From: VMCP01 sp965659745
GTDB taxonomy: Bacteria > Bacteroidota > Bacteroidia > NS11-12g > UBA955
DNA length: 23,178 nucleotides
Assembly: GCA_965659745.1 (NCBI GenBank)
Contig: CBFHXF010000031.1
Span: 1 to 23,178 of the forward strand
Reading direction: 5' to 3'
The notes under the pieces were generated by a model, which did not search any database, was not told where the DNA came from, and worked only from the letters and a program-made list of their open reading frames with translations. Below are positions 7,160 through 14,445 of this stretch, piece after piece; position 1 is the first letter of the stretch, and each line of letters starts with the position of its first letter. Both the position numbers and the translations under genes were made by a program.

Positions 7160-8197
7160 TTAGGAGGAATGAGGTTTTAATATAGAGTAAACCATACTAA
7201 GAGACAGAACACCAATGATTACCATCAAATTGTGAATATGGTTAAAACCTATTGCGTGGAACTGGTGTTCTAATAACATTTTCGTGCCTATAAAAATCAA
7301 AATCATTGACAATCCATATTTCAATGCCCAAAACTTATCAATTCCATGTCCGATAAGAAAATACAAACTTCTTAATCCTAAAATCGCAAAAATATTAGAG
7401 AAGAAAACCAAATAAGGGTCTCGTGTAATTCCAAACACCGCAGGCACACTGTCTATGGCGAAAACCACATCGGTAAATTCAATTATTAATAATACCACGA
7501 ATAATACCGTTACATGCAAAATCCCTTTTTCGCGAACGAAGAAGTGACCCCGGTCGTTTGAAACTTCCGATACAGGAAATACCTTCTTCACCATGCGCAT
7601 TACCAAATGGTTGGCGGGATCTTGTTCTTCTTTTTCTTTTTCGAAAGCTAATTTCAACCCTGAAAACACTAAAAGTGCTCCGAAAATGTATAACACCCAT
7701 TCAAACTGTTGAATTGCTGCACTTCCTAGAAAAATAAAAATAAATCTCAAAACCATAGCGCCTAATACACCCCAAACTAAAATTTTCCTTTCATTATGTT
7801 CACTAATTTTAAAGGATTTGAATACCAATAACATCACAAAGAGATTATCGATACTCAGCGCATATTCTAATAAATAACCCGAAAAATAGAGCCACATAGA
7901 GGTGGTTTTAAAGGCATGCATCGAAGAATCGAAATCTGCCGTCAACTTAAAGGGCATTCCATAAGTGGAATGGTACTCTTTCAGTTGTTCAAAAGTGTGA
8001 ATTTCATGTAAATGCGGTATGAGTTCATACATAGATGCAACGGATGCAAGTCCTAATAAAAACCAAAGTAAACTTCTAAAAGCGCTTTGTCGAAGGCTCA
8101 AATGGCTCTGACTGCCTTTGGTAAAAAGACCTAAATCGAGTACTAAAGAGGTAAAAATAACAGCAACTAGTACAACTATTACGATCGAAGATTCCAT
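7160..8197 (-). CDS. TerC/Alx family integral membrane protein
   Basis: TerC-family proteins are polytopic membrane proteins linked to metal-ion handling (manganese efflux for Alx/MeeF-type members) and tellurite resistance. With the ATG at 8195-8197 the product has 345 residues and about seven to nine hydrophobic segments. It carries the two family signatures LEYALSIDNLFVMLLVF (110-126) and IEFTDVVFAIDSVPAVF (239-255), with their membrane acidic residues. A longer frame opens at a TTG (8228-8230), but its extra 11 residues look unlike a TerC N-terminus, so I chose the ATG. Unusual points are an enlarged loop at about 60-100 with five histidines, and a second His-rich loop (311-322). The gene is divergent from the peptidase gene. 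Which metal it handles cannot be told. Confidence 0.88.
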   Translation of the reverse strand: MESSIVIVVLVAVIFTSLVLDLGLFTKGSQSHLSLRQSAFRSLLWFLLGLASVASMYELIPHLHEIHTFEQLKEYHSTYGMPFKLTADFDSSMHAFKTTSMWLYFSGYLLEYALSIDNLFVMLLVFKSFKISEHNERKILVWGVLGAMVLRFIFIFLGSAAIQQFEWVLYIFGALLVFSGLKLAFEKEKEEQDPANHLVMRMVKKVFPVSEVSNDRGHFFVREKGILHVTVLFVVLLIIEFTDVVFAIDSVPAVFGITRDPYLVFFSNIFAILGLRSLYFLIGHGIDKFWALKYGLSMILIFIGTKMLLEHQFHAIGFNHIHNLMVIIGVLSLSMVYSILKPHSS

Positions 8198-8223
8198 TTT
8201 GGATGCAAAAATCGGTGCTTTCT

Positions 8224-8255
8224 TTGGCAAAACCGCTATTAAGGGCGTAGTTTTG
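8224..8255 (+). promoter_or_regulatory. promoter of the S46 peptidase gene, at the start codon
   Basis: The plus strand has TTG (8224-8226), a 21-base spacer and TAGTTTTG (8248-8255), an exact TAnnTTTG match. The box ends only 4 bases before the ATG at 8260. With a -7 box normally ending about 4 bases before the transcription start, initiation is predicted at or next to the A of the ATG. Confidence 0.6.
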
Positions 8256-8259
8256 TTTT

Positions 8260-10410
8260 ATGAAGACATCCTTTGGTCGAGTTTTTGGAAAAATTGGAGT
8301 GAGTTTGGCTGGCTTGGCTCTGGTAATAGCAGGAAGCGCCTACACGCCTGAAGAGGGAATGTTCCCCTTGAATTATTTGAACATCACCCAACTAAAAAAT
8401 GCAGGTTTACAATTAGACGCCGAGGATATTTTCAGTCCTGGCAAAATATCCCTCACCGACGCCTTGGTAAATGTAGGCGGTTGCACGGGTTCTTTTATTT
8501 CGGAGGAAGGCTTGATCATTACCAATCACCACTGTGTTTATGGTAATGTGGCTCGATTAAGTACCGAAAAAAACAACTACTTAGAAAATGGTTTTGTTGC
8601 TTTAGATAAATCACAAGAGTTGCCGGTTTCTATGCCTTGTAAAATCACTCAGAGTTATGAAGATGTATCGGAAGAAGTGCTTAAAGGCACTTCTGAAACG
8701 AATACACCAAGCGAAAGAATTTCACTCATCGGCAAGAATATCCAAGAAATCTTAAAAAAAGAACGCTCTTTATATCCCGAGCTAACGATAGAAATTTCAG
8801 AAATGTTTATCGGCAAAAGCTATACCCTATTTCGTTACATCTATTTAAAGGATGTACGTTTGGTTATGGCTCCACCTTTAACGGTAGGACAATTTGGTGG
8901 AGATACAGACAATTGGGAATGGCCCCGACATAATGGAGACTTTTCTTTAGTGCGTGCTTACGTTGGCAAAGATGGAAAACCTGCCGCCTATTCTAAAGAC
9001 AACATACCCTATACCCCTAAAAAAACTCTCAAAATAAATCCAAAAGGAACTCAAGAAAATGATTTCGTGTTCATAATGGGTTATCCAGGGAGAACCTACC
9101 GACATGAAAGCGGTTCCTATTTACAATTTCAACAGGAAATTCAATTACCAACCATTCAATCTTTTTACAAAACGTATATCGATTGGATGAAAGAATTAAG
9201 CGAGGGGAATACGGCAAAAAGATTGAAGTTTGCAGGTACCATTCAGGGAATGGAAAACGTAGAAAAAAATTATCGTGGAAAAATTCAAGGGTTAAGAAGA
9301 ACAGATGTAGTTAAAGCGCGTCAAAATCAAGATGCCGCATTAAAAACCGTTTACAAAACCGGCACACCTCAAGGAATTCAAGCTACAAAGGTGGTAAAAC
9401 GAATTGAAGCGCTGTGGGAAATCCGACAAAAATATGGGAAAGCCCATTTTTACAGCAATGTTTTTACCCGCCAATCTAAGGCGTTACAGATGGCAGAATT
9501 ATGCCTTGAAACAAATGCCCTTTTAGAAGCTTCCCCAAAGAATAAAAAGGATTCTATTATAATTAAATTTCAAAAAAATGCTAAAAAGTTATACCCTTTT
9601 GTAGATGAGGAGCTTGAAAGAAGAGCCTTTACCACAATAATAAATGGGATTTATAATCATGCAAGAGACGTAAATCCAAATGTCAAGATAGGGAACGCAT
9701 TTTCACCGAAATCCCTCCAAGAAATATCAAGCAGTCATTTTTTCAATAATCAAAAGATGATGGACCTAATTGACAAGAAACCTGCCAAACTATTGAGTTC
9801 TGTAAACAAGGAAATTGTCACCAAAACCATTTTAGATTTAGAGCCATTAAGAATGACTATACTCAATGTTTGGAAAGAAACAGAATTGGAATTGGCGGCT
9901 TTGATGCCCCAATACATAGGATTTCGTGAAGATTATTTACAGTCGCAATTCATACCAGATGCCAATAGTACCCTTCGTTTAACCTATGGCTTTATTAAAA
10001 GCTATAAGCCCAATGATGGAGAAGTACATTATCCCTACACGTCGCTTGAAGGAGTTTTTGAAAAAGCAAATACCCTACCCGATTATCGTTTACCCGAACT
10101 GGTTCAAGATAAATTGCGGCAAAAGGAAGTTCCTGCCATTTTTAAAGACCCCAAAACGGGAAAGGTTGTTGTGGGTATTCTCTATAACATGGATACAACC
10201 GGTGGTAATTCTGGTTCGCCTGTTTTGAATGCCCGTGGAGAGCTTATCGGCTTAAATTTTGATCGCAGCTTTACAGCTACCATAAATGATTATGCATGGA
10301 ATGAGGATTATTCACGCAGTATTGGTTGTGATATACGTTATGTATTGTACGTACTAAAATATGTAAGTAATGCGGATAAAATCATTGAGGAAATGGGATT
10401 GAATCTGTGA
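8260..10410 (+). CDS. secreted S46-family dipeptidyl-peptidase (DPP7/DPP11 type)
   Basis: S46 peptidases cut dipeptides from the N-terminus of peptides and are typical of protein- and peptide-using Bacteroidota; they act in the periplasm or on the cell surface. The 716-residue protein has a signal peptide (about 1-26, basic start then a hydrophobic core ending near AGSA). The chymotrypsin-like triad is H91 in ITNHHC, D227 in WPRHNGDFS and S651 in GGNSGSP. The residue 18 positions after the serine, which sets specificity in this family, is R669. Arg there marks DPP11 (Asp/Glu at P1), while Gly marks DPP7, so I infer a DPP11-like enzyme. Length fits the family (about 710-720). It lies divergently next to terC, and the rhodanese and thioredoxin genes follow. 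Confidence 0.93.
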   Translation: MKTSFGRVFGKIGVSLAGLALVIAGSAYTPEEGMFPLNYLNITQLKNAGLQLDAEDIFSPGKISLTDALVNVGGCTGSFISEEGLIITNHHCVYGNVARLSTEKNNYLENGFVALDKSQELPVSMPCKITQSYEDVSEEVLKGTSETNTPSERISLIGKNIQEILKKERSLYPELTIEISEMFIGKSYTLFRYIYLKDVRLVMAPPLTVGQFGGDTDNWEWPRHNGDFSLVRAYVGKDGKPAAYSKDNIPYTPKKTLKINPKGTQENDFVFIMGYPGRTYRHESGSYLQFQQEIQLPTIQSFYKTYIDWMKELSEGNTAKRLKFAGTIQGMENVEKNYRGKIQGLRRTDVVKARQNQDAALKTVYKTGTPQGIQATKVVKRIEALWEIRQKYGKAHFYSNVFTRQSKALQMAELCLETNALLEASPKNKKDSIIIKFQKNAKKLYPFVDEELERRAFTTIINGIYNHARDVNPNVKIGNAFSPKSLQEISSSHFFNNQKMMDLIDKKPAKLLSSVNKEIVTKTILDLEPLRMTILNVWKETELELAALMPQYIGFREDYLQSQFIPDANSTLRLTYGFIKSYKPNDGEVHYPYTSLEGVFEKANTLPDYRLPELVQDKLRQKEVPAIFKDPKTGKVVVGILYNMDTTGGNSGSPVLNARGELIGLNFDRSFTATINDYAWNEDYSRSIGCDIRYVLYVLKYVSNADKIIEEMGLNL

Positions 10411-10454
10411 GATTAGTCACGATATAGCCAGTTATAAAAGACGAATTTTGTGAT

Positions 10455-10760
10455 ATGGGAATATTATCATCACTTTTTGGCGGAAAAGCCAAAGCAGATT
10501 TAGGAGAATTAATTGCGCAGGGAGCTCAAATAATCGACGTAAGAAGTCCAGCAGAATATCAAAGTGGTCATATTAAGAAGGCCATTAATATTCCTTTGGA
10601 TAAATTACCTAATTCATTAAAGAAGATATCTAAAGACAAACCCGTTATTACGTGTTGTGCATCTGGTATGAGAAGTGCTTCCGCTAAAGGAATCCTTCAA
10701 AAAGCCGGATACGATGCTCACAATGGAGGCGCATGGACAAATCTTCGCAAGTACCAATAA
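10455..10760 (+). CDS. single-domain rhodanese-like sulfurtransferase
   Basis: Rhodanese domains carry a persulfide on a cysteine and pass sulfur to acceptors such as cyanide, thioredoxin or sulfur-trafficking proteins. This 101-residue protein is one rhodanese module, without a signal peptide. It has IIDVRSPAEYQSGHIKKAIN (26-45) and the active-site loop CCASGMRSA (67-75), where C68 is the expected catalytic cysteine. Its size and loop resemble GlpE/PspE-type proteins. The stop codon is one base from the thioredoxin ATG, so the two are co-translated or at least co-transcribed. A TTTTG box lies 4 bases before the ATG but lacks a TTG partner, so a promoter here is weakly supported. Confidence 0.9.
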   Translation: MGILSSLFGGKAKADLGELIAQGAQIIDVRSPAEYQSGHIKKAINIPLDKLPNSLKKISKDKPVITCCASGMRSASAKGILQKAGYDAHNGGAWTNLRKYQ

Positions 10761-10761
10761 T

Positions 10762-11058
10762 ATGAGTAGTTTTAAGGAATTAATAAACCAAAATAAACCC
10801 GTACTTGTAGACTTTACGGCCTCTTGGTGTGGTCCTTGTAAGGTACAGGCCCCTATATTAAACACCGTTAAAGGTGAATTGGGTAATAAAGCCAGTATTG
10901 TAAAGATAGATGTTGACAGAAATCAACATGTGGCGCAGTCTATGAATATACAAGGGGTACCTACATTAATCCTGTTTAAGAACGGCAAACAAATTTGGCG
11001 AAAATCAGGAGTTGTAGATAAAAACACATTAGTTGCATTAATACAACAACACGTGTAG
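10762..11058 (+). CDS. trxA: thioredoxin
   Basis: A small dithiol oxidoreductase that reduces disulfides in the cytosol. The 98-residue product has the classic thioredoxin fold motifs: KPVLVDFTASWCGPCK (12-27, redox pair C23/C26), the IDVDRN strand (49-54) and the cis-proline in QGVPTLILF (64-72, P67). I place the start at ATG 10762, just after the rhodanese stop. A longer in-frame opening at 10675 would run inside the rhodanese gene and add 29 residues foreign to thioredoxins. There is no signal peptide. The rhodanese-thioredoxin pairing fits a sulfur-relay or persulfide-reducing role, but this is inference. A hairpin terminator follows 25 bases downstream. Another trxA may exist elsewhere, so the symbol is tentative. 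Confidence 0.92.
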   Translation: MSSFKELINQNKPVLVDFTASWCGPCKVQAPILNTVKGELGNKASIVKIDVDRNQHVAQSMNIQGVPTLILFKNGKQIWRKSGVVDKNTLVALIQQHV

Positions 11059-11083
11059 TTATCATTTGAAATAATACGCAAAT

Positions 11084-11116
11084 AAAAAAGGCTGTCTTTA
11101 AAAGACAGCCTTTTTT
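11084..11116. terminator. bidirectional intrinsic terminator between thioredoxin and rplQ
   Basis: A perfect 16-bp inverted repeat (11084-11099 and 11101-11116) has core GGCTGTCTTT / AAAGACAGCC flanked by A6 on the left and T6 on the right. It therefore forms a hairpin with a U-run on either strand and serves both the plus-strand peptidase-rhodanese-thioredoxin side and the minus-strand ribosomal operon. Confidence 0.93.
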
Positions 11117-11134
11117 ATTTATAAAGAATTAAAA

Positions 11135-11668
11135 TTATTCTTCAGTAGCGTTAGAATCTTCAGAAGTCTCTGACTTAGTCTCAACAACTTCTACTTCTTG
11201 ATCTACTGTGTTTGCAGGAGCAGTTGGAGCTGCTTTAACAGTTGTACCACGACGTGAACGGCGGGTATTGGATTTCTTCTTATCGTCTTTCTTGAAGCCG
11301 TCGAAGTATTCATTAAAGTCTACCAATTCGATCATCGCCATATCGGCGTTGTCACCCATACGATTACCCACTTTAAGAATACGGGTATATCCTCCAGGTC
11401 GGTTAGCTACTTTTTCACCAACAATGGTAAAAAGTTCGCTCACAGCATGCTTATCTTTTAAATAGGCAAATACTGTGCGTTGATTGTGAGTAGATGCATC
11501 TTTACTTTTAGTTATTAAAGGCTCAACGTAAACACGAAGGGCTTTAGCTTTAGCAACAGTTGTAACAATACGTTTATGTTTGATCAAAGAGGAAGCCATG
11601 TTCGCCAACATCGCTTTACGGTGTGACGTAGTTCTACTAAGATGGTTTATTTTTTTACCGTGTCTCAT
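11135..11668 (-). CDS. rplQ: large-subunit ribosomal protein L17 (bL17) with C-terminal extension
   Basis: L17 binds 23S rRNA near the exit side of the large subunit. Residues 1 to about 115 are the full family core: MRHGKKINHLSRTTSHRKAM (1-20), SLIKHKRIVTTVAKAKAL (27-44), NRPGGYTRILKVGNRMGDNA (87-106). The protein has 177 residues against about 117-130 in most bacteria. The extra tail is first basic (KKDDKKKSNTRRSRRG, about 125-140) and then acidic (Glu-rich to the end). It is the last gene of the alpha-operon part, 4 bases after rpoA, and ends before the bidirectional terminator. Confidence 0.97.
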   Translation of the reverse strand: MRHGKKINHLSRTTSHRKAMLANMASSLIKHKRIVTTVAKAKALRVYVEPLITKSKDASTHNQRTVFAYLKDKHAVSELFTIVGEKVANRPGGYTRILKVGNRMGDNADMAMIELVDFNEYFDGFKKDDKKKSNTRRSRRGTTVKAAPTAPANTVDQEVEVVETKSETSEDSNATEE

Positions 11669-11672
11669 TTAT

Positions 11673-12665
11673 TTAATCGTCGTTAAGATTGTACTTAGAA
11701 ACGTCCATACCGAAATGTAAACCACGGTCTCTAACGAACTCTTCCAATTCAGAAAGAGACTTTTTACCGAAGTTACGGAATTTCAATAGATCGTCGATGT
11801 GATAATTCACCAATTCACCTAGTGTTTTGATTTCTGCTGCTTTCAGACAATTGTAGGCACGTACAGATAAATCAAGATCAGCCAGGGCTGTTTTTAAAAT
11901 TTTACGCATTTGAAGGAAGCTTTCGTCTACCTCTTCAACAATACTTGAAACTTTAGTTTCAGGCATGATGTTTTCATCGCTGAAAAGAACAAAATGTTCA
12001 ATAAGTATTTTAGCGGCTTCTTTAAGTGCTTCTTCTGGGTGGATACTACCATCTGTTGTTACATCCATTACCAACTTTTCAAAATCTGTTTTTTGTTCAA
12101 CGCGGTAATCTTCCACGTTAAATTTAACATTTTTAATAGGGGTATAGATAGAATCAACGGCAATAACACCAATTGGAGCGTCTTTCTGTTTATTCTCGTC
12201 GGCAGGAACATAGCCTCTACCTTTAGATACGGTAAGTTCTAATTCTAAGTTAACGGTAGGGTCCATATTACAAATCACTAATTCTGGATTAAGAATTGAG
12301 TAATCATTTGTGTAACGACCGATATCGCCGGCTAAGAACTGATCTTTACCTTTTATAGAGATAAAGAGTTTATCTTGTTCCTCAGAAACGGTATTGGATT
12401 TAAAGCGCACTTGCTTTAGGTTCAATACAATTTCCACTACGTCTTCTACTATACCTTTTACGGTTGAGAATTCATGATCGGCGCCTTGAATTTTCACCGC
12501 TGAAATTGCATAACCTTCAAGAGAAGACAACAACACGCGGCGCATGGCATTTCCGATGGTAACGCCATATCCTTTTTCCAATGGGAAGAACTCGAAGGTC
12601 CCAGTGGCTTCATTGGATTTGGTCATTACAACCTTATTTGGTTTTTGAAATGGTATAACACCCAT
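11673..12665 (-). CDS. rpoA: DNA-directed RNA polymerase subunit alpha
   Basis: Alpha dimerises to nucleate RNA polymerase assembly, and its C-terminal domain binds promoter UP elements and activators. The 330-residue protein has the N-terminal dimerisation domain (FFPLEKGYGVTIGNAMRRVL, 26-45) and the C-terminal domain LSVRAYNCLK...FRNFGKKSLSELEEF (266-310). R269 matches the DNA-contacting R265 of E. coli. Length is normal. An intact DNA-binding C-terminal domain fits the A/T tracts upstream of the rRNA promoters in this window. It sits between rpsD and rplQ as in the usual alpha operon. Confidence 0.98.
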   Translation of the reverse strand: MGVIPFQKPNKVVMTKSNEATGTFEFFPLEKGYGVTIGNAMRRVLLSSLEGYAISAVKIQGADHEFSTVKGIVEDVVEIVLNLKQVRFKSNTVSEEQDKLFISIKGKDQFLAGDIGRYTNDYSILNPELVICNMDPTVNLELELTVSKGRGYVPADENKQKDAPIGVIAVDSIYTPIKNVKFNVEDYRVEQKTDFEKLVMDVTTDGSIHPEEALKEAAKILIEHFVLFSDENIMPETKVSSIVEEVDESFLQMRKILKTALADLDLSVRAYNCLKAAEIKTLGELVNYHIDDLLKFRNFGKKSLSELEEFVRDRGLHFGMDVSKYNLNDD

Positions 12666-12682
12666 AATTTTAGAATTAATAA

Positions 12683-13288
12683 TTATTTACTGTATAACTC
12701 GACGATCAAATTTTCCTTGATATTTTCAGGAATTTCTGAACGTTCGGGATAGGTAACAAAGGTGCCCTGCATATCTTTACCGTTCCACTGAATCCAGCTA
12801 AAACGAGATTGAGATAACGTAGTACCACCAGAAACTACTTCCAAAGACTTAGAACGTTCACGAACCGCTACCACATCGCCAGGACGAAGCTGATAACTTG
12901 GAATGTTCACCACTTCACCATTTACGGTAATATGACGGTGAGAAACCAATTGACGTGCACTTCTACGAGTAGGAGCAATACCCATACGGTAAACCGTATT
13001 GTCTAAACGAGCTTCTAAAAAACGCAACAAATTTTCACCTGTAATACCTTTTTTAGCAGCTGCTTTATTAAACGTATTACGGAACTGCTTTTCTAAAACT
13101 CCGTAAATGTATTTAGCCTTTTGCTTTTCAGATAACTGAACAGCATATTCTGACTGTTTTGGACGGCGACGAGAATTTCCGTGCTGACCTGGACCGTAAT
13201 TTTTACGTTCAAGGGCTTTATCTCTACCGAAGATTGCTTCTCTAAAACGACGAGAAACTTTGGATTTAGGACCTGTATATCTTGCCAT
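12683..13288 (-). CDS. rpsD: small-subunit ribosomal protein S4 (uS4), zinc-free form
   Basis: S4 nucleates assembly of the 30S 5' domain and, in several bacteria, represses its own operon. The 201-residue protein has the N-terminal domain MARYTGPKSKVSRRFREAIF (1-20) and the S4 RNA-binding domain RLDNTVYRMGIAPTRRSARQ (94-113) continuing through HRHITVNGEVVNIPSYQLRPGD. It has no cysteine at all, so the zinc-binding CxxC-type N-terminus of some S4 proteins is absent. It is 14 bases downstream of rpsK. Confidence 0.98.
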   Translation of the reverse strand: MARYTGPKSKVSRRFREAIFGRDKALERKNYGPGQHGNSRRRPKQSEYAVQLSEKQKAKYIYGVLEKQFRNTFNKAAAKKGITGENLLRFLEARLDNTVYRMGIAPTRRSARQLVSHRHITVNGEVVNIPSYQLRPGDVVAVRERSKSLEVVSGGTTLSQSRFSWIQWNGKDMQGTFVTYPERSEIPENIKENLIVELYSK

Positions 13289-13302
13289 GAAATTTTACTT
13301 AA

Positions 13303-13686
13303 TTAAACTCTTCTACGTTTAGGAGGACGACATCCGTTGTGCGGCATAGGAGTAATATCAGTGATAGTTCCTACCTCGATTCCAACGGTTTGTAAGTTAC
13401 GGATTGCGCTATCGCGTCCAGATCCAGGTCCTTTTACGAATACATCTACTTTACGAAGACCTGCGTCGTATGCAACCTTAGCGCAGTCTAAAACTGCTAC
13501 TTGTGCTGCGTAGGGTGTATTTTTCTTTGAACCACGGAAACCCATTTTCCCTGAAGAAGACCAAGAAATAACTTGTCCTTCCATATTAGTTACCGAAATG
13601 ATTACGTTGTTGAAGGTTGCACGTATGTGAACCTGTCCAAGCGCATCTACTTTAACTTTTTTCTTTTGTGCTTTCTTTTGAGCCAT
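13303..13686 (-). CDS. rpsK: small-subunit ribosomal protein S11 (uS11)
   Basis: S11 sits on the 30S platform and helps shape the E-site mRNA path. The 127-residue protein starts with a Lys-rich stretch (AQKKAQKKKVKVDA) and then has GQVHIRATFNNVIISVTN (17-34), FRGSKKNTPYAAQVA and the strongly conserved C-terminus GPGSGRDSAIRNLQ to HNGCRPPKRRRV. Length is normal. It lies 18 bases after rpsM. Confidence 0.98.
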   Translation of the reverse strand: MAQKKAQKKKVKVDALGQVHIRATFNNVIISVTNMEGQVISWSSSGKMGFRGSKKNTPYAAQVAVLDCAKVAYDAGLRKVDVFVKGPGSGRDSAIRNLQTVGIEVGTITDITPMPHNGCRPPKRRRV

Positions 13687-13704
13687 GTTAAATTACGTGC
13701 TTAA

Positions 13705-14082
13705 TTATTTCGTTGCTTTTTTCTTACCTGCAACGGTCTTTTTCTTACCTTTACGAGTACGTGCGTTTGTGCGTGTTTTCTGACCACGTACTGGCAAACC
13801 TTTACGGTGGCGTTGTCCGCGATAACATCCAATATCCATCAAACGTTTGATGTTCAATTGAACTTCTGAACGCAATTCACCTTCAGTTTTCAAGTTCTCT
13901 GTAATAAAACCACGAATCGCTGCTAACTCATCGTCGTTCCATTCGCTAACCTTTTTATCTTGCGAAATGCCTGCGCTATCTAAAATTTGCGCTGCTGTGC
14001 TACTACCAATACCGTAGATATAGGTTAAACCTATAACACCACGCTTGTTTTTGGGAATATCTATACCTGCTATCCTAGCCAT
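13705..14082 (-). CDS. rpsM: small-subunit ribosomal protein S13 (uS13)
   Basis: S13 is in the 30S head and contacts the P-site tRNA and the large subunit through bridge B1. The 125-residue protein begins MARIAGIDIPKNKRGVIGL, has the helix-turn YIYGIGSSTAAQIL (22-35) and the GCYRGQRHRKGLPVRGQKTR block (91-110), and ends in a long Lys-rich tail (TRKGKKKTVAGKKKATK) that reaches the tRNA. The ATG lies 6 bases after the L36 stop codon. Confidence 0.98.
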   Translation of the reverse strand: MARIAGIDIPKNKRGVIGLTYIYGIGSSTAAQILDSAGISQDKKVSEWNDDELAAIRGFITENLKTEGELRSEVQLNIKRLMDIGCYRGQRHRKGLPVRGQKTRTNARTRKGKKKTVAGKKKATK

Positions 14083-14088
14083 GTTTTA

Positions 14089-14205
14089 TTATCCTTGACG
14101 TTGTTTGAATTTAGGGTTCTTTTTGTTTATCACGTACACCCTTCCTTTACGGCGTACGATTTTGCAGTCTACGCTGCGTTTCTTGACAGATGTTCTAACT
14201 TTCAT
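14089..14205 (-). CDS. rpmJ: large-subunit ribosomal protein L36 (bL36), zinc-free form
   Basis: This 38-residue gene is read on the minus strand from the ATG at 14205 to TAA at 14089. The product begins MKVRTSVKKRSVDCKIVRRK (1-20) and ends NPKFKQRQG, a full-length L36, which stabilises the large-subunit rRNA core. Of the four zinc ligands of the Cys-type protein only C14 remains: the positions equal to C11, C27 and H33 are S11, N27 and F33. This is therefore a C-minus form that does not need zinc. It lies 5 bases after infA and 6 before rpsM. Confidence 0.96.
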   Translation of the reverse strand: MKVRTSVKKRSVDCKIVRRKGRVYVINKKNPKFKQRQG

Positions 14206-14210
14206 ATCAA

Positions 14211-14432
14211 TTAATGCTTATATCTTAGTGTTATGCGCCCCCTTGTTAAGTCGTATGGTGACATCTCAACCTGCACTTTATCTCCAGGAAGAATACGAAT
14301 GTAGTGCATACGCATTTTACCTGAAATAGTGGCTATGATCTCATGACCGTTACTTAACTTAACGCGGAACATTGCGTTGGATAAAGCTTCGGAAATTACA
14401 CCATCTTGTTTTATTGCGTCTTGCTTCGACAT
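14211..14432 (-). CDS. infA: translation initiation factor IF-1
   Basis: IF-1 binds the 30S A-site during initiation and works with IF-2 and IF-3. The 73-residue protein is a single OB-fold: GVISEALSNAMFRVKLSNGH (11-30), ISGKMRMHYIRILPGDKVQV (36-55) and SPYDLTRGRITLRYKH (58-73), with length and motifs normal. It follows secY directly; the adk and map genes found between secY and infA in many bacteria are absent here. A strong TAnnTTTG promoter lies 13 bases upstream of the ATG, overlapping the end of secY. Confidence 0.97.
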   Translation of the reverse strand: MSKQDAIKQDGVISEALSNAMFRVKLSNGHEIIATISGKMRMHYIRILPGDKVQVEMSPYDLTRGRITLRYKH

Positions 14433-14445
14433 ATCAAAAGGGTTG

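Noticed and set aside
7479..7700. Second minus-strand frame inside terC
   Set aside because: It is an alternative frame of the TerC gene, with no family match and no start signal.
8198..8230. TTG start giving TerC 11 more residues
   Set aside because: The added residues do not resemble TerC N-termini, while the ATG at 8197 gives a normal start leading into the first hydrophobic segment. The TTG would also leave under 30 bases to the divergent gene.
10443..10450. Promoter box GAATTTTG just before the rhodanese gene
   Set aside because: The first base departs from TAnnTTTG and no TTG lies 18-21 bases upstream. The 4-base distance to the ATG resembles the peptidase case but is not enough on its own.
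10675..10761. Thioredoxin start 29 codons upstream
   Set aside because: It would overlap the rhodanese coding sequence, and the added residues are out-of-frame rhodanese DNA. The ATG at 10762 gives a normal thioredoxin.
8260..11058. Plus-strand island as a horizontally acquired block
   Set aside because: No integrase, repeats, tRNA or clear composition shift is visible. S46 peptidases, rhodaneses and thioredoxins are ordinary for this phylum.
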